Below are positions 1 through 9,415 of a DNA stretch of 17,666 nt, piece after piece (position 1 is the first letter of the stretch; every line of letters starts with the position of its first letter). The notes beneath the pieces were generated by a model. That model had not been told where the DNA came from. It saw nothing but the letters and a program-made list of their open reading frames with translations, and did no database searches. Origin of the DNA: Paramarasmius palmivorus (Eukaryota > Basidiomycota > Agaricomycetes > Agaricales > Marasmiaceae); the NCBI GenBank assembly GCA_037176845.1, contig JAYKXP010000384.1, positions 1 to 17,666 on the forward strand, read 5' to 3'. The position numbers and the translations under genes are program-made.

Positions 1-637
1 GAAGCGATTGGCGGAGGAGTCTTGACTTTCGGACGAACGGGAGGTGGCAAAGAAGAGTGAAAATCGAAATCCTAGAAAAGAAAAATGATTAGGAAATGAA
101 ACCCAGAAGATATCTCCTAGGGCTGCGCACCTCGAATGTCTTGACAAGTTCGTTGGTCTCGGCGGTACTCGGCAACCAGGAGGAAAATTCCTTTCTCGAA
201 ATAACTTTGGCGTCGACGGCCATGTTGATTAGCTGGCAAATTTGGAGCAGAACGCTCATGTAGGACTTGGGGATGTGGAATCCGCGATCTTCGTCCGTGC
301 AGAGTTTGTGATATTCGTGCTAAGAGAAGAACGGTTAGCCATCAGAATAAATAGAAGGATTACAACGCACGATGTTGTCCTTCTGAGCCACCAAGAGTTT
401 GCGCACCGAATGTTCGGTGGGGATGAACTCGGGCTCCTTCCCGAAGACAGAGTCGTGATATACGAGGAATGCCTTAACCAAGGCTTTTGCTCGTTCGTAC
501 ATCGCGAGCTGCTGCTCGTAGATCTCCATAGGGGACATCTCCAGGGGCTCCGGCTCCTCGCGTTTAGTCTTGAGCTTGCGAGGTTTAGGCTGAGGTGCTG
601 GAGGTGGCGCGAAAGGATTTCGAATGGGTGTGGGCAT
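1..637 (-). CDS. Unrecognised fungal protein, 5' part (3' end outside window)
   Basis: The start codon is at 637. Three exons fit: 637-371 (89 codons), 319-131 (63 codons) and 71-1 (continuing off the left edge). The introns are 370-320 (51 bp) and 130-72 (59 bp), both starting GTGCG and ending TAG; all junctions keep frame. The first 35 residues are Pro/Lys/Glu-rich and probably disordered (MPTPIRNPFAPPPAPQPKPR). The rest looks folded and mainly helical, with a segment containing HEYHKLCTDEDRGFHIPKS and a hydrophobic stretch (SYMSVLLQICQLINMAVDA), then an acidic-to-proline-rich part in exon 3. I do not recognise a family. Balanced amino-acid use and clean splice sites suggest an ordinary host gene. 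The longer plus-strand frame over the same bases is an antisense shadow. Confidence 0.8.
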
Positions 638-638
638 C

Positions 639-690
639 CTAGAAGAAGAAAATTAGAAAGAAAACAAAAGGAAACGACCGGGAAGCGCAC
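639..690 (-). other. Intron in the 5' UTR of the left-edge gene
   Basis: On the minus strand the sequence CTTCCAG|GTGCGC opens an intron at 690. A pyrimidine-rich tract ends in TTCTTCTAG at 639, two bases before the ATG at 637. At 52 bp it matches the other introns of this gene. The upstream exon (about 691-750) has no in-frame ATG, so it would be non-coding. Confidence 0.6.
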
Positions 691-768
691 CTGGAAGCGA
701 CTCGTAGAAACGATGATGATGGGGAAAAGAAAGAAAGGGATTTGGGACTTGGTTGAACTTTGTGAAAA

Positions 769-778
769 GCTATATATC
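769..778 (-). promoter_or_regulatory. TATA-like box of the left-edge gene
   Basis: TATATA lies about 80 bp upstream of the proposed first splice donor and 130 bp upstream of the ATG. A purine-free (on the minus strand CT-rich) tract follows, as is common in basidiomycete core promoters. This is positional evidence only. Confidence 0.35.
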
Positions 779-902
779 ACATTCCGAGAATCCTGCTTCT
801 ATTCGATCACATCACGGAAGCTGAGTCATGAAACCGGCAGTCACCGGCAGAAGTTCGATGACCCTGGATTAGCTATACATGGCCGTTCTCCTATGAAGAA
901 AG

Positions 903-914
903 TGTCCTAGGACA
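903..914. repeat. 12-bp perfect palindrome, copy 1
   Basis: TGTCCTAGGACA reads the same on both strands. It is followed by TTGAAAGTAGACGAGGG. The same palindrome recurs at 1824. Confidence 0.75.
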
Positions 915-1823
915 TTGAAAGTAGACGAGGGATTACTAGCTTTGGCGCGAGGGAAGCGCTCGAAGGTCCATTTGATCATAAGATCAATATGAAAGATGAT
1001 TGACGCTCGAGGAGGTTTGATAACCCCGGCATCAACTGATCGGACATAACGCGGACAGAGTAAACTGACCGCGCGCATCTTGAATACACCCAGAAAGAAG
1101 TTCATATGAACTACTCCAGACCGAGGACGGTCTAGATCTTTTGGTTTGGGGGAGATGTGAGGGTACCAGAACGAAATCGCTGAAAAACAGTCATTTTGAC
1201 ACTAATTGTTGTGTTCAGAATCGCACTAGTACATCATACTAAGTACTATATGGACTTGGTATCACTGCTAGGAACCTAGTAGTGCGCATATGACGAAGAA
1301 TAAGATAGGCATGCACTGCGTAGTGAATACTAGCTGCGCGCGCATAGACATTGATGTCGTCGTTAGCCCTATATGATTGCGCTAGGTACGCGTCGAAACC
1401 TGTAGACCGTATCTATACTCTATTACCAGGCTGGAACCTTACGAGGACATGCTACTGTACCTGGTAGACTTCCTAGTAGGTCATATGGCTACACTATACT
1501 CGCGCTATGGGACATATGAGATGGGATAGTGAACGAGGACCAACTACCACAGCGTAGAAGGACCCTAGGGGACGAATCAGAGCTATATACCAAATACGGT
1601 AGAAGCTGGAGGTGCGAGTCACCTTCGAGAGCAGAGTTACCAGGATTAGAAATGTCCGAGTAACCGGGTCATCGATACGAGGACCATATGGGAGCTTAAC
1701 AGCTTTCCATATCGATCGGAATATCCCTCGAGCTTAGAGTTGGGATTCCTACTGCTAGTACAGACACTAGTGAGGGACATATAGTCCTATAACAAGGAAA
1801 CAGATAGGATTCTGTGCCAGGAC

Positions 1824-1835
1824 TGTCCTAGGACA
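1824..1835. repeat. 12-bp perfect palindrome, copy 2
   Basis: Second exact copy of TGTCCTAGGACA, 921 bp from the first. It is again followed by an A-rich segment leading into CTACGAGGG, so the likeness extends beyond the palindrome. It could mark a TE terminus beginning TGT, or be a protein-binding palindrome. Confidence 0.75.
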
Positions 1836-2202
1836 TAGAAAATATAATATAGAACTACGAGGGCATAGAGCCCACCTTCCTCGGATACGAATCCGAAGCG
1901 TTTCGGTCGAGATCGGACTCCTAGCAAGTTCCGAGCGGAATAACTATGTCCTAGTACCGATATCCGAAACGCACCATGCGGAACAGCGCCTCCGCGCGCC
2001 ACTTCCTAGCAACCAAAAAGTAATATGACTCGCAGTCCTGCAAAATAATGTCGAATTCCGACCAATATATATCCAAACCTTCCTTTTCTGGTAGATACTT
2101 ACTTCATATGGACAGAATCCTCTCCTCGTTCTCGTTCTTGCATAGTTACTATTACTTTATCGTGTCCACTTTCACTTATATGTAAAATATGTACGCTCGC
2201 GG

Positions 2203-2210
2203 GTATATAA
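2203..2210 (+). promoter_or_regulatory. TATA box upstream of hairpin array
   Basis: GTATATAA within a GC-rich shoulder (CGGGTATATAAGCAGCAGGG). No protein-coding frame follows on the plus strand. A transcript from here would pass through the hairpin array about 250 bp downstream, as expected for an LTR or non-coding RNA promoter. Confidence 0.4.
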
Positions 2211-2463
2211 GCAGCAGGGTTTCCCCTAGGAAGCTCTCAAGCAATTACCCCGCTATATACGTAGCCCTAGAGCTCAATAGCAAAGTTTTTGACTTCTATC
2301 GTTGACCATAGAGGCGACGTGTGCTTAGAACAATAACTTAGAAAATAAAACCTTGAAAAGCCCTTCTCTATATTGAACTAGAGTCGTGAAATTAGAACTT
2401 TGAGATACCCATAGGACAGAGCTAGCGCGTCTAGCCTCTTGCATAGGATTGATTGTTTCTGGA

Positions 2464-2549
2464 CTAGTGTGGAGCCCCACTAGATCCCTCTTTTCACTTG
2501 GTGTGGAGCCCCACCAGTGTCGTTAAAGCTTAGTGTGGAGCCCCACTAG
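2464..2549 (+). repeat. Three tandem 20-nt hairpin repeats
   Basis: Copies are at 2464-2483, 2498-2517 and 2530-2549 (unit CTAGTGTGGAGCCCCACTAG). Each folds as a 6-bp outer stem, a bulged T, two G-C pairs and a tiny AGC loop. In copy 2 the third pair is G-C instead of A-T, with both sides changed together. The outermost pair is C-G in copy 1 and T.G in copies 2 and 3. Starts are 34 and 32 bp apart. Confidence 0.8.
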
Positions 2550-2563
2550 CTTATAGGTGGCCT

Positions 2564-2632
2564 GATTGTCGTGCTAGTTCGACTAGTGTAATCAGTGCCT
2601 TTGGTTGTCGTGCTAGTTCGACTAGTGTAACC
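2564..2632 (+). repeat. Two 30-nt inverted-repeat units following the hairpin trio
   Basis: Units at 2564-2593 and 2603-2632 share an identical 26-nt core with the small hairpin CTAGT-TCG-ACTAG. The ends pair as GATT/AATC in the first unit and GGTT/AACC in the second, so again one pair changes from A-T to G-C on both sides. A further simple hairpin (ACCC-TTGTT-GGGT) follows at 2661-2673, and CATAGGAAC occurs at 2641 and 2693. Confidence 0.75.
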
Positions 2633-2931
2633 ATAGCCTTCATAGGAACAATAGGTCTTTACCCTTGTTGGGTTCGATAGGTTATTTTGCGTCATAGGAA
2701 CGTATAGGAATAGTTATAGATAGGTTTATAGGTTGGCTCGCGTTGTCTTGATCATATCGAGACTATATTATCATATTACATTGTTTCATTCATCGCTCGT
2801 ACACTTCCCCTTGTGTCCTAGTGATTTGTAGACGTTCAGCTAGTGTGCTAGTTGATTTCTTGTGTCGATTGTACGGATCCTTTGACAACGTCGAACCCCG
2901 CTCGCACAACTTGGCATATTATTTCGCTCGT

Positions 2932-5213
2932 TCACAAGCGTTTTATAAGCCTCACATCGCCCTCCAGGACCAGCAGCAACGCCGGTATGTCGATCAACGT
3001 CGTGGCATTCTGCAGCGTCGGTGAATCGACAAACTTCTCCAGTCTTTCCAAGGCACTTTCGTTCACCATTTGCATCAGAGATTCTTCTGCTGCAAGCTGG
3101 TAGGTACGCTCAGCTCGTGTAATGCCATTTTGTGATCGTCGCTCACCTGTTCAAATAAGGTTGTGTACCTTCTCAATAGAGTTCGGTTCAGCGTGCTGCG
3201 CGGTCCCAACGCATAGGTGAGGATTTTCACTACTGCAGGTGCTGTAGTACTGAGCGCATTTGTAACCTGTGTTAACAGGTCTTTTTGGACAGCCTCTCCC
3301 CTTCCACCGCTATTATCAACACCTTCTGACATGTACTCCTCAGCGCTCACCAAACCCACTTTTCTTTTCCCGCCTCGCATCCATGTTAAAAATGCCTTTC
3401 GCAACGGGCGTTTTAAAGGGAACCAGCGTGGATCCTTGATATATCTTCTCGGACGAGAAGCGGCTCCAGGCTCTAGATCGGTGGGTGGTTTCAGGCAGTC
3501 CTTTAGGTGTTTTTTACTGAATGCGAGTGTAACACCATCCCATATTACAGTTTCAGGCATGTCTCCGCATTTTGGGCATGCCATATCGTTCTCCAGCGAC
3601 TGCAAAGTAACGTAGGCAAACCATACGCTACGGAATAGGTCGTCCCCAACAAACTTAGATCCCCGCCCCTCGTAGATCCGTCCCATTGACTGTACAAAAG
3701 CGGCGAATGGTGTTTCGCTACTCGCAAACCGACTGGTATATTCGTCCAAGACTTCATGGGTAAAGAGTACGCTGTTGTTGTAGTTGAAGACACCAATATC
3801 CCGTGTTTCCGGACCAATGTAGCAATGGTGACGGCTAGGACAAAACGAGCACGTCTGCAATTCAATGGTTGTCGTCCGGCATTCGGTTAGGGTGTAGATT
3901 GTGCACTCTCTGTGCACCTTTGGTCGAGATGGGTCGAAAACACCAGGATGTTGACATGATGTCCCAGATCTCTCCCGGGAAAGTGTTAGCAACGTAGGAA
4001 TATCCTGTCCCGGGTGTGGACGTGGATACAATGGAAGATCTGTAGGCAAGCTTGCCCATGGTGGAGGTAATATGGGTAGATGTGATACAGAATGTTCCGC
4101 ATTTTCTGTGACACGAGTGAGTTACCGTCGTCCATCAACTGTAGAAATACTGACGCACCCCAAGATTCCGATACATTAGTGTCAGCTGTATACTCATTAT
4201 CGTCATTCTCTAAATCCATCAAGTCTGTCCCAACAACTTCTCCCAAAAACCTCTTTGCGCGTTGTATGTGAAAGCAATCTTTCTCCTTTCTGTCTTTGGA
4301 GCATTTCCATTGACCCCAGCCATTCTCCAGCCCTTCATACGTGACAACAGCTCTACCATTCAGTGCACCGGAAAGGCCTTCGACCGAAAACCTCATGAGC
4401 GCCCTGTCGTCACCCCATCCCATTGATTCGTGCCAAAACATCACGACCTTCCCATCTAAATAGGCATGTTGGTCACGCTCGGAGGATGAACACAGACCAC
4501 ACTCACCACGGTACCACAGCTGCTCGCGAGGCTTAAAATGGCTCTCTCGAAATTCCAGGTAAAACTCCTGGTGTATACAGGGCCGTGTGTTGTCCTTTCC
4601 TTCCCGACACAAGCAAGACAGGCGCATCTCATTCCCAACCATACGTGCCTCCATATGGTACCAATTGTCCTATATGTGGATCTTTACGGTTCTATTTCTC
4701 AACAAATTCAGGATTGGCGCTTACCTGCCCCTCTCGCCTCACTCCATCCCACCCTTGCACGACGTATACATGTCGCCCAATCCGTTCATACCCCAGACAC
4801 CCGGCATCCACCATGCGCACATATCTTTCGAAATCTTCATCCACCTCACTCTCGGGAATGGCGTGAGGATTTCCTTCCTTCCCAGGGTCCAAGTCGGTAT
4901 CAATGGCCTGCTGGGTACTTGGTTGTACCTCGTCGTGGCATATCTCTTCAGGCTGGATCGATACTGTGACCTCTGCGCCAGCCGTGGTTGGATAATTAGA
5001 AGAGGCAAGGGCCGAACTCGCCGTCCTACTCTTTTTCGAGTTCCCGTTACTTCTTTGGCCCCGGAAGCGGCGTTTTACTGACTTCTTAGTCGGACTGCGA
5101 AGCCATTCACCCTCAGTGTCACTTGCTACCAGTACCGGTGGCTTTGACGGTTCCTCGTCCTCTGAGCTGGAGATGATAGGTGGTTTGGACCACGGAGATA
5201 GAGGAGAGAACAT
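2932..5213 (-). CDS. KDZ-transposon-associated cysteine-cluster protein (CxC5/CxC6-like)
   Basis: Four exons, 5213-4725, 4669-4159, 4105-3147 and 3096-2932, give 707 aa. Introns are 55, 53 and 50 bp with frame kept throughout. Residues 1-160 are acidic, Ser/Pro-rich and probably disordered. Exon 2 has a SWIM-like C-x-C-x9-C-x-H cluster (C182, C184, C194, H196), a C-x2-C pair (C220, C223) and C286/C295-x-H297. Exon 3 has C419-x2-C422-x5-C428, the segment YNNSVLFTHEVLDEYTSRF, C510-x2-C513, then WDGVTLAF (522-529). This order resembles the CxC5/CxC6 modules found with Kyakuja-Dileera-Zisupton (KDZ) transposons of agarics; such modules are thought to bind DNA or chromatin. The splice choices at 4158-4106 and 3146-3097 restore family-like sequence that unspliced reading would end. 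The KDZ catalytic domain is absent, and no transposase is in the window. Family assignment is from recall. Confidence 0.8.
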
Positions 5214-5242
5214 TTTTATGCTTAGTCATCACCTGCCAATAA
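5214..5242. promoter_or_regulatory. 29-bp divergent start-codon gap
   Basis: Only 29 bp separate the ATG of the cysteine-cluster gene (minus) from the first ATG of the next gene (plus). Both frames have stop codons just upstream of these ATGs, so the starts cannot easily move outward without an extra exon. Promoters and 5' UTRs must therefore overlap the neighbouring gene. No TATA box is visible in the gap. Confidence 0.5.
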
Positions 5243-7060
5243 ATGTCAATGCCAGCAAGACAATTGTTAGATCCTACCTTCATGACCGCTCCCGACACGA
5301 TCCCTTCAATTACACGACGGTCTCCCCGAAAAACAACAACCTTACAACATGGACCGCGTCGTCAGATATGCCAGAAATGCACTGGGCCAGAATGACACTA
5401 CCGCATTGACTGCCCACATCATAGCGGTAGTGCCAAGCGGGCACGACGTTTACAAGAGGTGAGCTCGCTACTGTTTTATTTCGCCCTAAGACAGTCTAAT
5501 CATTACTCAATTCCTGCAGGCTCGAGAAAAGCGACAAACCGACCTAGCACAGGCCTCTCTACACGAACCAGTGCACCTCACCCTGTCATCAAATAGCGAA
5601 ACCATGCTGGTAGGATTGTGTTAATCTGAGATGTGTGTCCTCTACTCATTCACGTCCAGAGAACCGACAGCACATCAGACTTGACCCAATCCATGGTACA
5701 TACTTTCGCTATCTTGGCCAGCGTAACACTGACAGTCTTGATAGCCTGAAATTGTATCAATCTCACAACGGCCCTCTTTCCCCGGAATCTTCGGACCACA
5801 AGCTTGTAAGAAGGTGCAACATTCGCTTCTCTTTGCTTGCTGATTTCCCTCACTAGCTCCTCCTGCGTCATCAGAATCATCACTGCCCTCAGACCCAAAG
5901 ATTGTGACACCTGTGAATCATTATTCATGTGAAGATAACACACAAAACATCATACCTGCAGCTCCATCTGACAGCATGCGGCAGCCCGACGACTTCGTGT
6001 TTCCTTCCACTCCAACCAATACACCGCGTGAGGCTAATCATCTCTGATGAAATTTCTCTAACTAACATGAACTTCTATGCAGCTTTCACGCCTTTCCGAC
6101 AGGAAGACAGGTCCAGACTTCCAGCAGACAGTCACCTCATGTTCCGTAGGTCCTTGTCATCATATGTCTACCTGCATTGAGGCTGATATATCGTTCTAGC
6201 CATGCTCCTGGATGTTTTATCAACATCCGGCTTACAGCCCTCTACTACAACGGAAGGCTCACCCGTTCCTAACGACGAGATAACTGCTTTTTTCCAGTCG
6301 GGACCTTGTACAACTCCCTCGTCCCGTGCTGTTCAGCCCGTTACCCCAAGCCGATCACTACGTCGCAGGCGTCCTCCCCTTACCCTTCCAGGTGAACAGC
6401 GAGTCAGGCCCAGCAAATCTAATCCTATCTACGGTCTGGTTGATGGTGCCAAGCGAGGATCGGAACGGTGGGGTGAGTGGATCACTTGCTAGATGTACAG
6501 TACTTATGTGTCATTTCAGAGGTACCACGTAAAGTACCAAAATTAACCATCCTTCCAACCTGGGCTGATTGCAATAAGAAGTTCAATGAGAAGTTGCAAT
6601 CTGTTATTCGCTTGGTACGTCACTGCACAGAATTTCACTAAGCACAAGACTCAATCTTTCTGATAAGGCAGAGGAAGCTGCGGATGAAACTGGATGCTGG
6701 ATCTACCTAGCAGCCCAGATGCCGACAGGCCGCAATGAATACACCCACTTCGCCTCTCAACGACTTCGTAAGGAGGCACCAGGTCCCGTCAATGATATGA
6801 ATGCCATCGCTCACAAGATGTTCCATGGCCTGGTCAATTCCCGTCGCAAAGATGTATTACATGCCGAACTCGAGGTGGCAACTACTCGTACAGATATGCG
6901 AAAACTAAACGAACAGAATGCAGAACTGACCCGAGCCAAAGACGATGCGGAAGCCGTCATTCAAGGCTTGCGGGCTCGCATAGCTGCTTCGGGAACAGTG
7001 TCTTCGTCTGAATTACAAGCGATTCTGGATCGCTCCGTCTCTACCATGTATTCCTCGTAG
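5243..7060 (+). CDS. Zn-knuckle / Pro-Ser-rich / coiled-coil protein, nine exons, broken by one in-frame TGA
   Basis: Nine exons chain without a frame conflict: 5243-5458, 5520-5609, 5660-5695, 5745-5805, 5857-6027, 6083-6145, 6200-6472, 6520-6614 and 6674-7060. The introns are 47-61 bp. Codon 51 is TGA (5393-5395); otherwise the product would be 463 aa. The stop lies inside a likely zinc knuckle: C-x2-C (QICQKCTGPE) before it and CPHH after it. Next come a basic helix (AKRARRLQEAREKRQ), a long Pro/Ser/Thr-rich middle with SRSLRRRRPP, a conserved-looking block (FNEKLQSVIRLEAADETGCW) and a C-terminal coiled coil rich in Glu/Leu/Ala. No known domain is recognised. It could be a recent pseudogene, a sequencing error, or a readthrough case. 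It is divergent from the cysteine-cluster gene and convergent with the next one. Confidence 0.7.
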
Positions 7061-7108
7061 CATACTCCAATGATAAATTTGCTCCTTCTATGAACGTCTT
7101 CCTATACG

Positions 7109-7770
7109 TTACATGTTGTGAACAGCGCTGTTTTCGTACTGCAGAAGGATGTAGCCAGAATCATCGCTCGACGAAGCAGGCCATGAGTTGAAGCGAGATA
7201 CTTGTCCCTCAATTACGAAGGGGCTTGCATTCCCTGGTGCATGGAGTTTGACGACCACGGGCGTGATATTGGATGGCGGCCTCCGTGATGTATCTGAAGA
7301 GTCTGGCGGAAGCGAGGTTTTGGGCATAGGTGAATTAGTTGTATCGGAAGGTGGTGTGGTGTCTTGGGATGGACTCTGTCCAGATGAATCTTCTGTGGTG
7401 CTGGCAAGGATTTCAAGTGTAAGTAGGGCACAAGACTATGCCATAGTTGCTACCCACGCTGGTTTGTGTCGAAACTTGGGGTGAGGTTTCTTTCGTTGGG
7501 TACTGGGTCCCTCGCTATGTTCGTCGTTGTCCCGAATGCGGACTCTGCTATAGATGTCAGTGTGTACCAGTCGCCCAATGCAATACGCACTTGGTTGTCC
7601 CTCTTTTAACCCACATTCTTTCTCGTGCCTTGGAGCGTGTTTCGTCCAGATTCCTATAAAGAAACTTCCTCAGTAGTGCGTCAAATTTGATAGTGCCATT
7701 CTTACCGGGCCCGATACATGGCAGAGTGGTATCTATTTGCCTTCCTTGTCTCTTCTATACTCCTAACCAT
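7109..7770 (-). CDS. Small basic / PST-rich protein, four exons
   Basis: Exons 7770-7706, 7653-7591, 7547-7458 and 7400-7109 join in frame to 169 aa; introns are 52, 43 and 57 bp with GTAAGA, GTGCGT and GTGGGT donors. The N-terminal 55 residues are highly basic and helical (RARNLDETRSKARERMW), a kind of sequence seen in many hypothetical agaric proteins and suggestive of nucleic-acid binding. Residues about 70-120 are Pro/Ser/Thr-rich and acidic. The C-terminal 50 residues are more ordered (TPVVVKLHAPGNASPFVIEG and a hydrophobic end GYILLQYEN). I do not recognise the family. Its stop lies 48 bp from the stop of the convergent gene to its left. The opposite-strand frame at 7188-7484 is a shadow: it has no matching splice sites. 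Confidence 0.7.
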
Positions 7771-8813
7771 GACAGTGGGGGAAAATCTCTTGAGGGGGTA
7801 ACGCACAATATTGGGATTGAGGGAGACGATGGCTGGATGTGACAAAGGTAAGTGTCACGTTCCCCTGCAAGATTCTCATCGAGGTAAGATTCTCACTTGA
7901 ACGATACTACCCTCCTTCACTAGCCTCACTCCTTATCGCCACACAAAACACGGCGATATCATGCTTTGACAAAGGAATAGGTAATCGAGGGCTCTCCTGA
8001 TGAATGATAAGAAGAGATGATGATTTAAGCTTGACCTTTCCATAAGCCAAGTGAAAGACCTTTCAGGCTTAGAGTGCCGATAGTGAGGAGCATCCCATAG
8101 TAATGAATACCGTGAGGACAGGATACTGGTGTGACTCTATGGAGCTCTAACACAGGGAAGGATCGTACTTTTGCAACATAATGTGTCAGGATATTCGACA
8201 CTTGTGGATAATGGAAGCTGTGATCATGAAGCGCTTGTTACGGTTGATGCGGACTGATGTACAACAAGAGCTGCAATAGCAAGTCAATCTATAGAAATGA
8301 GAGTGCCGTCGATGAGATGAAAGAGAGCATTTCATAGACCAGAATATATTCTCTTATTCATACAACCAGTAATAACCTTAATTACCCAGATATGCGATGC
8401 TGACGGTGGAATGCCCAAGTTGGCGTGGCGAATTTCTGGCAGAGATATCTCTTTGGTATATCCCGGTGCATCTACAGGATAATTCAGTCAATTTTATACC
8501 TTAGAGTAGGCAAGGCACTATATCAGACATCATATACATCATTAGTCGACCAATACAAGTTTAGAGACACAACTGCCACTGTAGATATGCGCGAGTGGAT
8601 GTCAAGGTTTGTAACATAGAGAATAGTGGCACACCGATACGTGAGTTGAAACCGAATGGACCAAAGTGAGAACTATAAAATTGAAATGTAGCAACATCGA
8701 CGACGAGCAGGAAAGAGGTATCTTCGTCCAATTGTAACCTTTGCAAAAAGAATACTGCATTGCCTATATCGATCAAGTGGAACAGGGTCTGCAGGCTACC
8801 TCACCAGTTTCTT
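7771..8813. other. Gene-poor spacer
   Basis: I see no supported gene. Short open frames on both strands (for example 8425-8619 + and 8561-8776 -) lack splice or composition support. The stretch must contain the promoter of the minus-strand gene starting at 7770 and the 3' end of the one ending at 8814. Visible small structures: a perfect 6-bp hairpin GTGACA/TGTCAC at 7839-7858 and a direct repeat AAGATTCTCA at 7869 and 7886. Confidence 0.5.
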
Positions 8814-9356
8814 CTACTGGGAATTGGATGTACCACACAGCTTGCTTTCAAGGGCTTGCTTTGACCTCTTCAACTCGCCATTCTCGAGCTCAAGTGTGTT
8901 CTTTTCTACCCGGATGAGATGCATCTGCATGCGCAAGATCTGGACTGTAGCGCACAGGCTGTTGATGAAAGCTCGCTGCTCCTTGATTGTGTCGGCAGGA
9001 TTTTGAGCGTCGGCCACTGTAGCTGCAAGTGTGTCAGTGGCACAAACTTACAAGTCAATAAACGGAGAAGACGTACCTTGATTGTTAAATACTGAACCCA
9101 AGTCGTCCAGGAACGAGAGAGATTGGTTCTCTATGGTCCTATCATCGTTATCGATAGAGGCTGGCCGTAACGGGTTCGAATCATCCTGCTCTCCATCGGT
9201 ACTTGAAGAGTTCAGATGCACACCGGCGTTCCTGCCAGTTTTATTGTTTGAGTGGTCTAACTGTGGATAGTGTGAGCAGCAAATATACAGATTCTGGAGC
9301 TCACTTACCTCGATAGCGGACTCAGAGCTACTGTTGTCCTGAACTTGTTGATCCAT
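8814..9356 (-). CDS. Small acidic / coiled-coil protein, three exons
   Basis: Exons 9356-9309 (16 codons), 9260-9077 and 9022-8814 join in frame to 146 aa; introns are 48 bp (GTAAGT..CACAG) and 54 bp (GTACGT..TGCAG). Residues 1-77 are Asn/Ser/Asp-rich, acidic and probably disordered. Residues 78-146 form a heptad-like helix (IKEQRAFINSL, then LELENGELKRSKQALESKL), a typical short dimerising coiled coil. No catalytic motif is seen. The start codon is 59 bp from that of the bZIP-like gene on the other strand, so the two could be co-expressed and might interact; that is inference. Confidence 0.72.
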
Positions 9357-9415
9357 TGACGTTGGTAGTTGAAGAGTAAGGGTAAATTCACACGGTCCAC
9401 AACTTCTTTCCGTCC
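9357..9415. promoter_or_regulatory. 59-bp divergent promoter gap
   Basis: Shared upstream region of the coiled-coil gene (minus) and the bZIP-like gene (plus). No TATA box is evident. The gap is so short that both transcripts probably start within or overlapping it. Confidence 0.45.

Larger units (their letters stand above)
780..2931. other. Gene-free, palindrome-rich stretch; possibly LTR-derived
   Basis: No frame here gives a convincing protein. A minus-strand frame at 869-1105 is open but has no splice or codon support. The stretch contains many CTAG, CCTAGG and CATATG words and perfect or near-perfect short hairpins: 1118-1133 (AGACCG/CGGTCT), 1263-1284 (CACTGCTAGG/CCTAGTAGTG) and 1775-1787 (GGAC/GTCC). 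A 12-bp palindrome occurs twice, a TATA box is at 2203-2210 and a hairpin array at 2464-2632. The order TATA box then structured repeats suits the R-U5 part of an LTR, but I could not find matching TG..CA ends or a target duplication. Confidence 0.5.

Noticed and set aside
242..910. Long plus-strand ORF (222 aa) at the left edge
   Set aside because: It is antisense to a minus-strand gene with clean splice sites and natural composition; its own product is low-complexity Arg/Glu-rich with no start context or introns.
4538..5409. Several overlapping plus-strand ORFs across the first exons of the cysteine-cluster gene
   Set aside because: They are mirror frames of exons 1 and 2 of that gene and cross its introns.
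5349..5458. Alternative plus-strand start giving MDRVVRYARNALGQ..
   Set aside because: Splicing at 5459 leads to a stop after a few codons. The frame starting at 5243 joins every later exon in phase, despite its TGA.
5650..5943. Minus-strand ORF of 97 aa (..EELVREISKQREANVAPS..)
   Set aside because: It looks protein-like, but plus-strand exons with good GTAAGA/CACTAG sites cover the same bases and chain in phase. Kept only as a less likely alternative.
8425..8776. Short ORFs on both strands in the gene-poor spacer
   Set aside because: No splice partners, no motif, and irregular composition.
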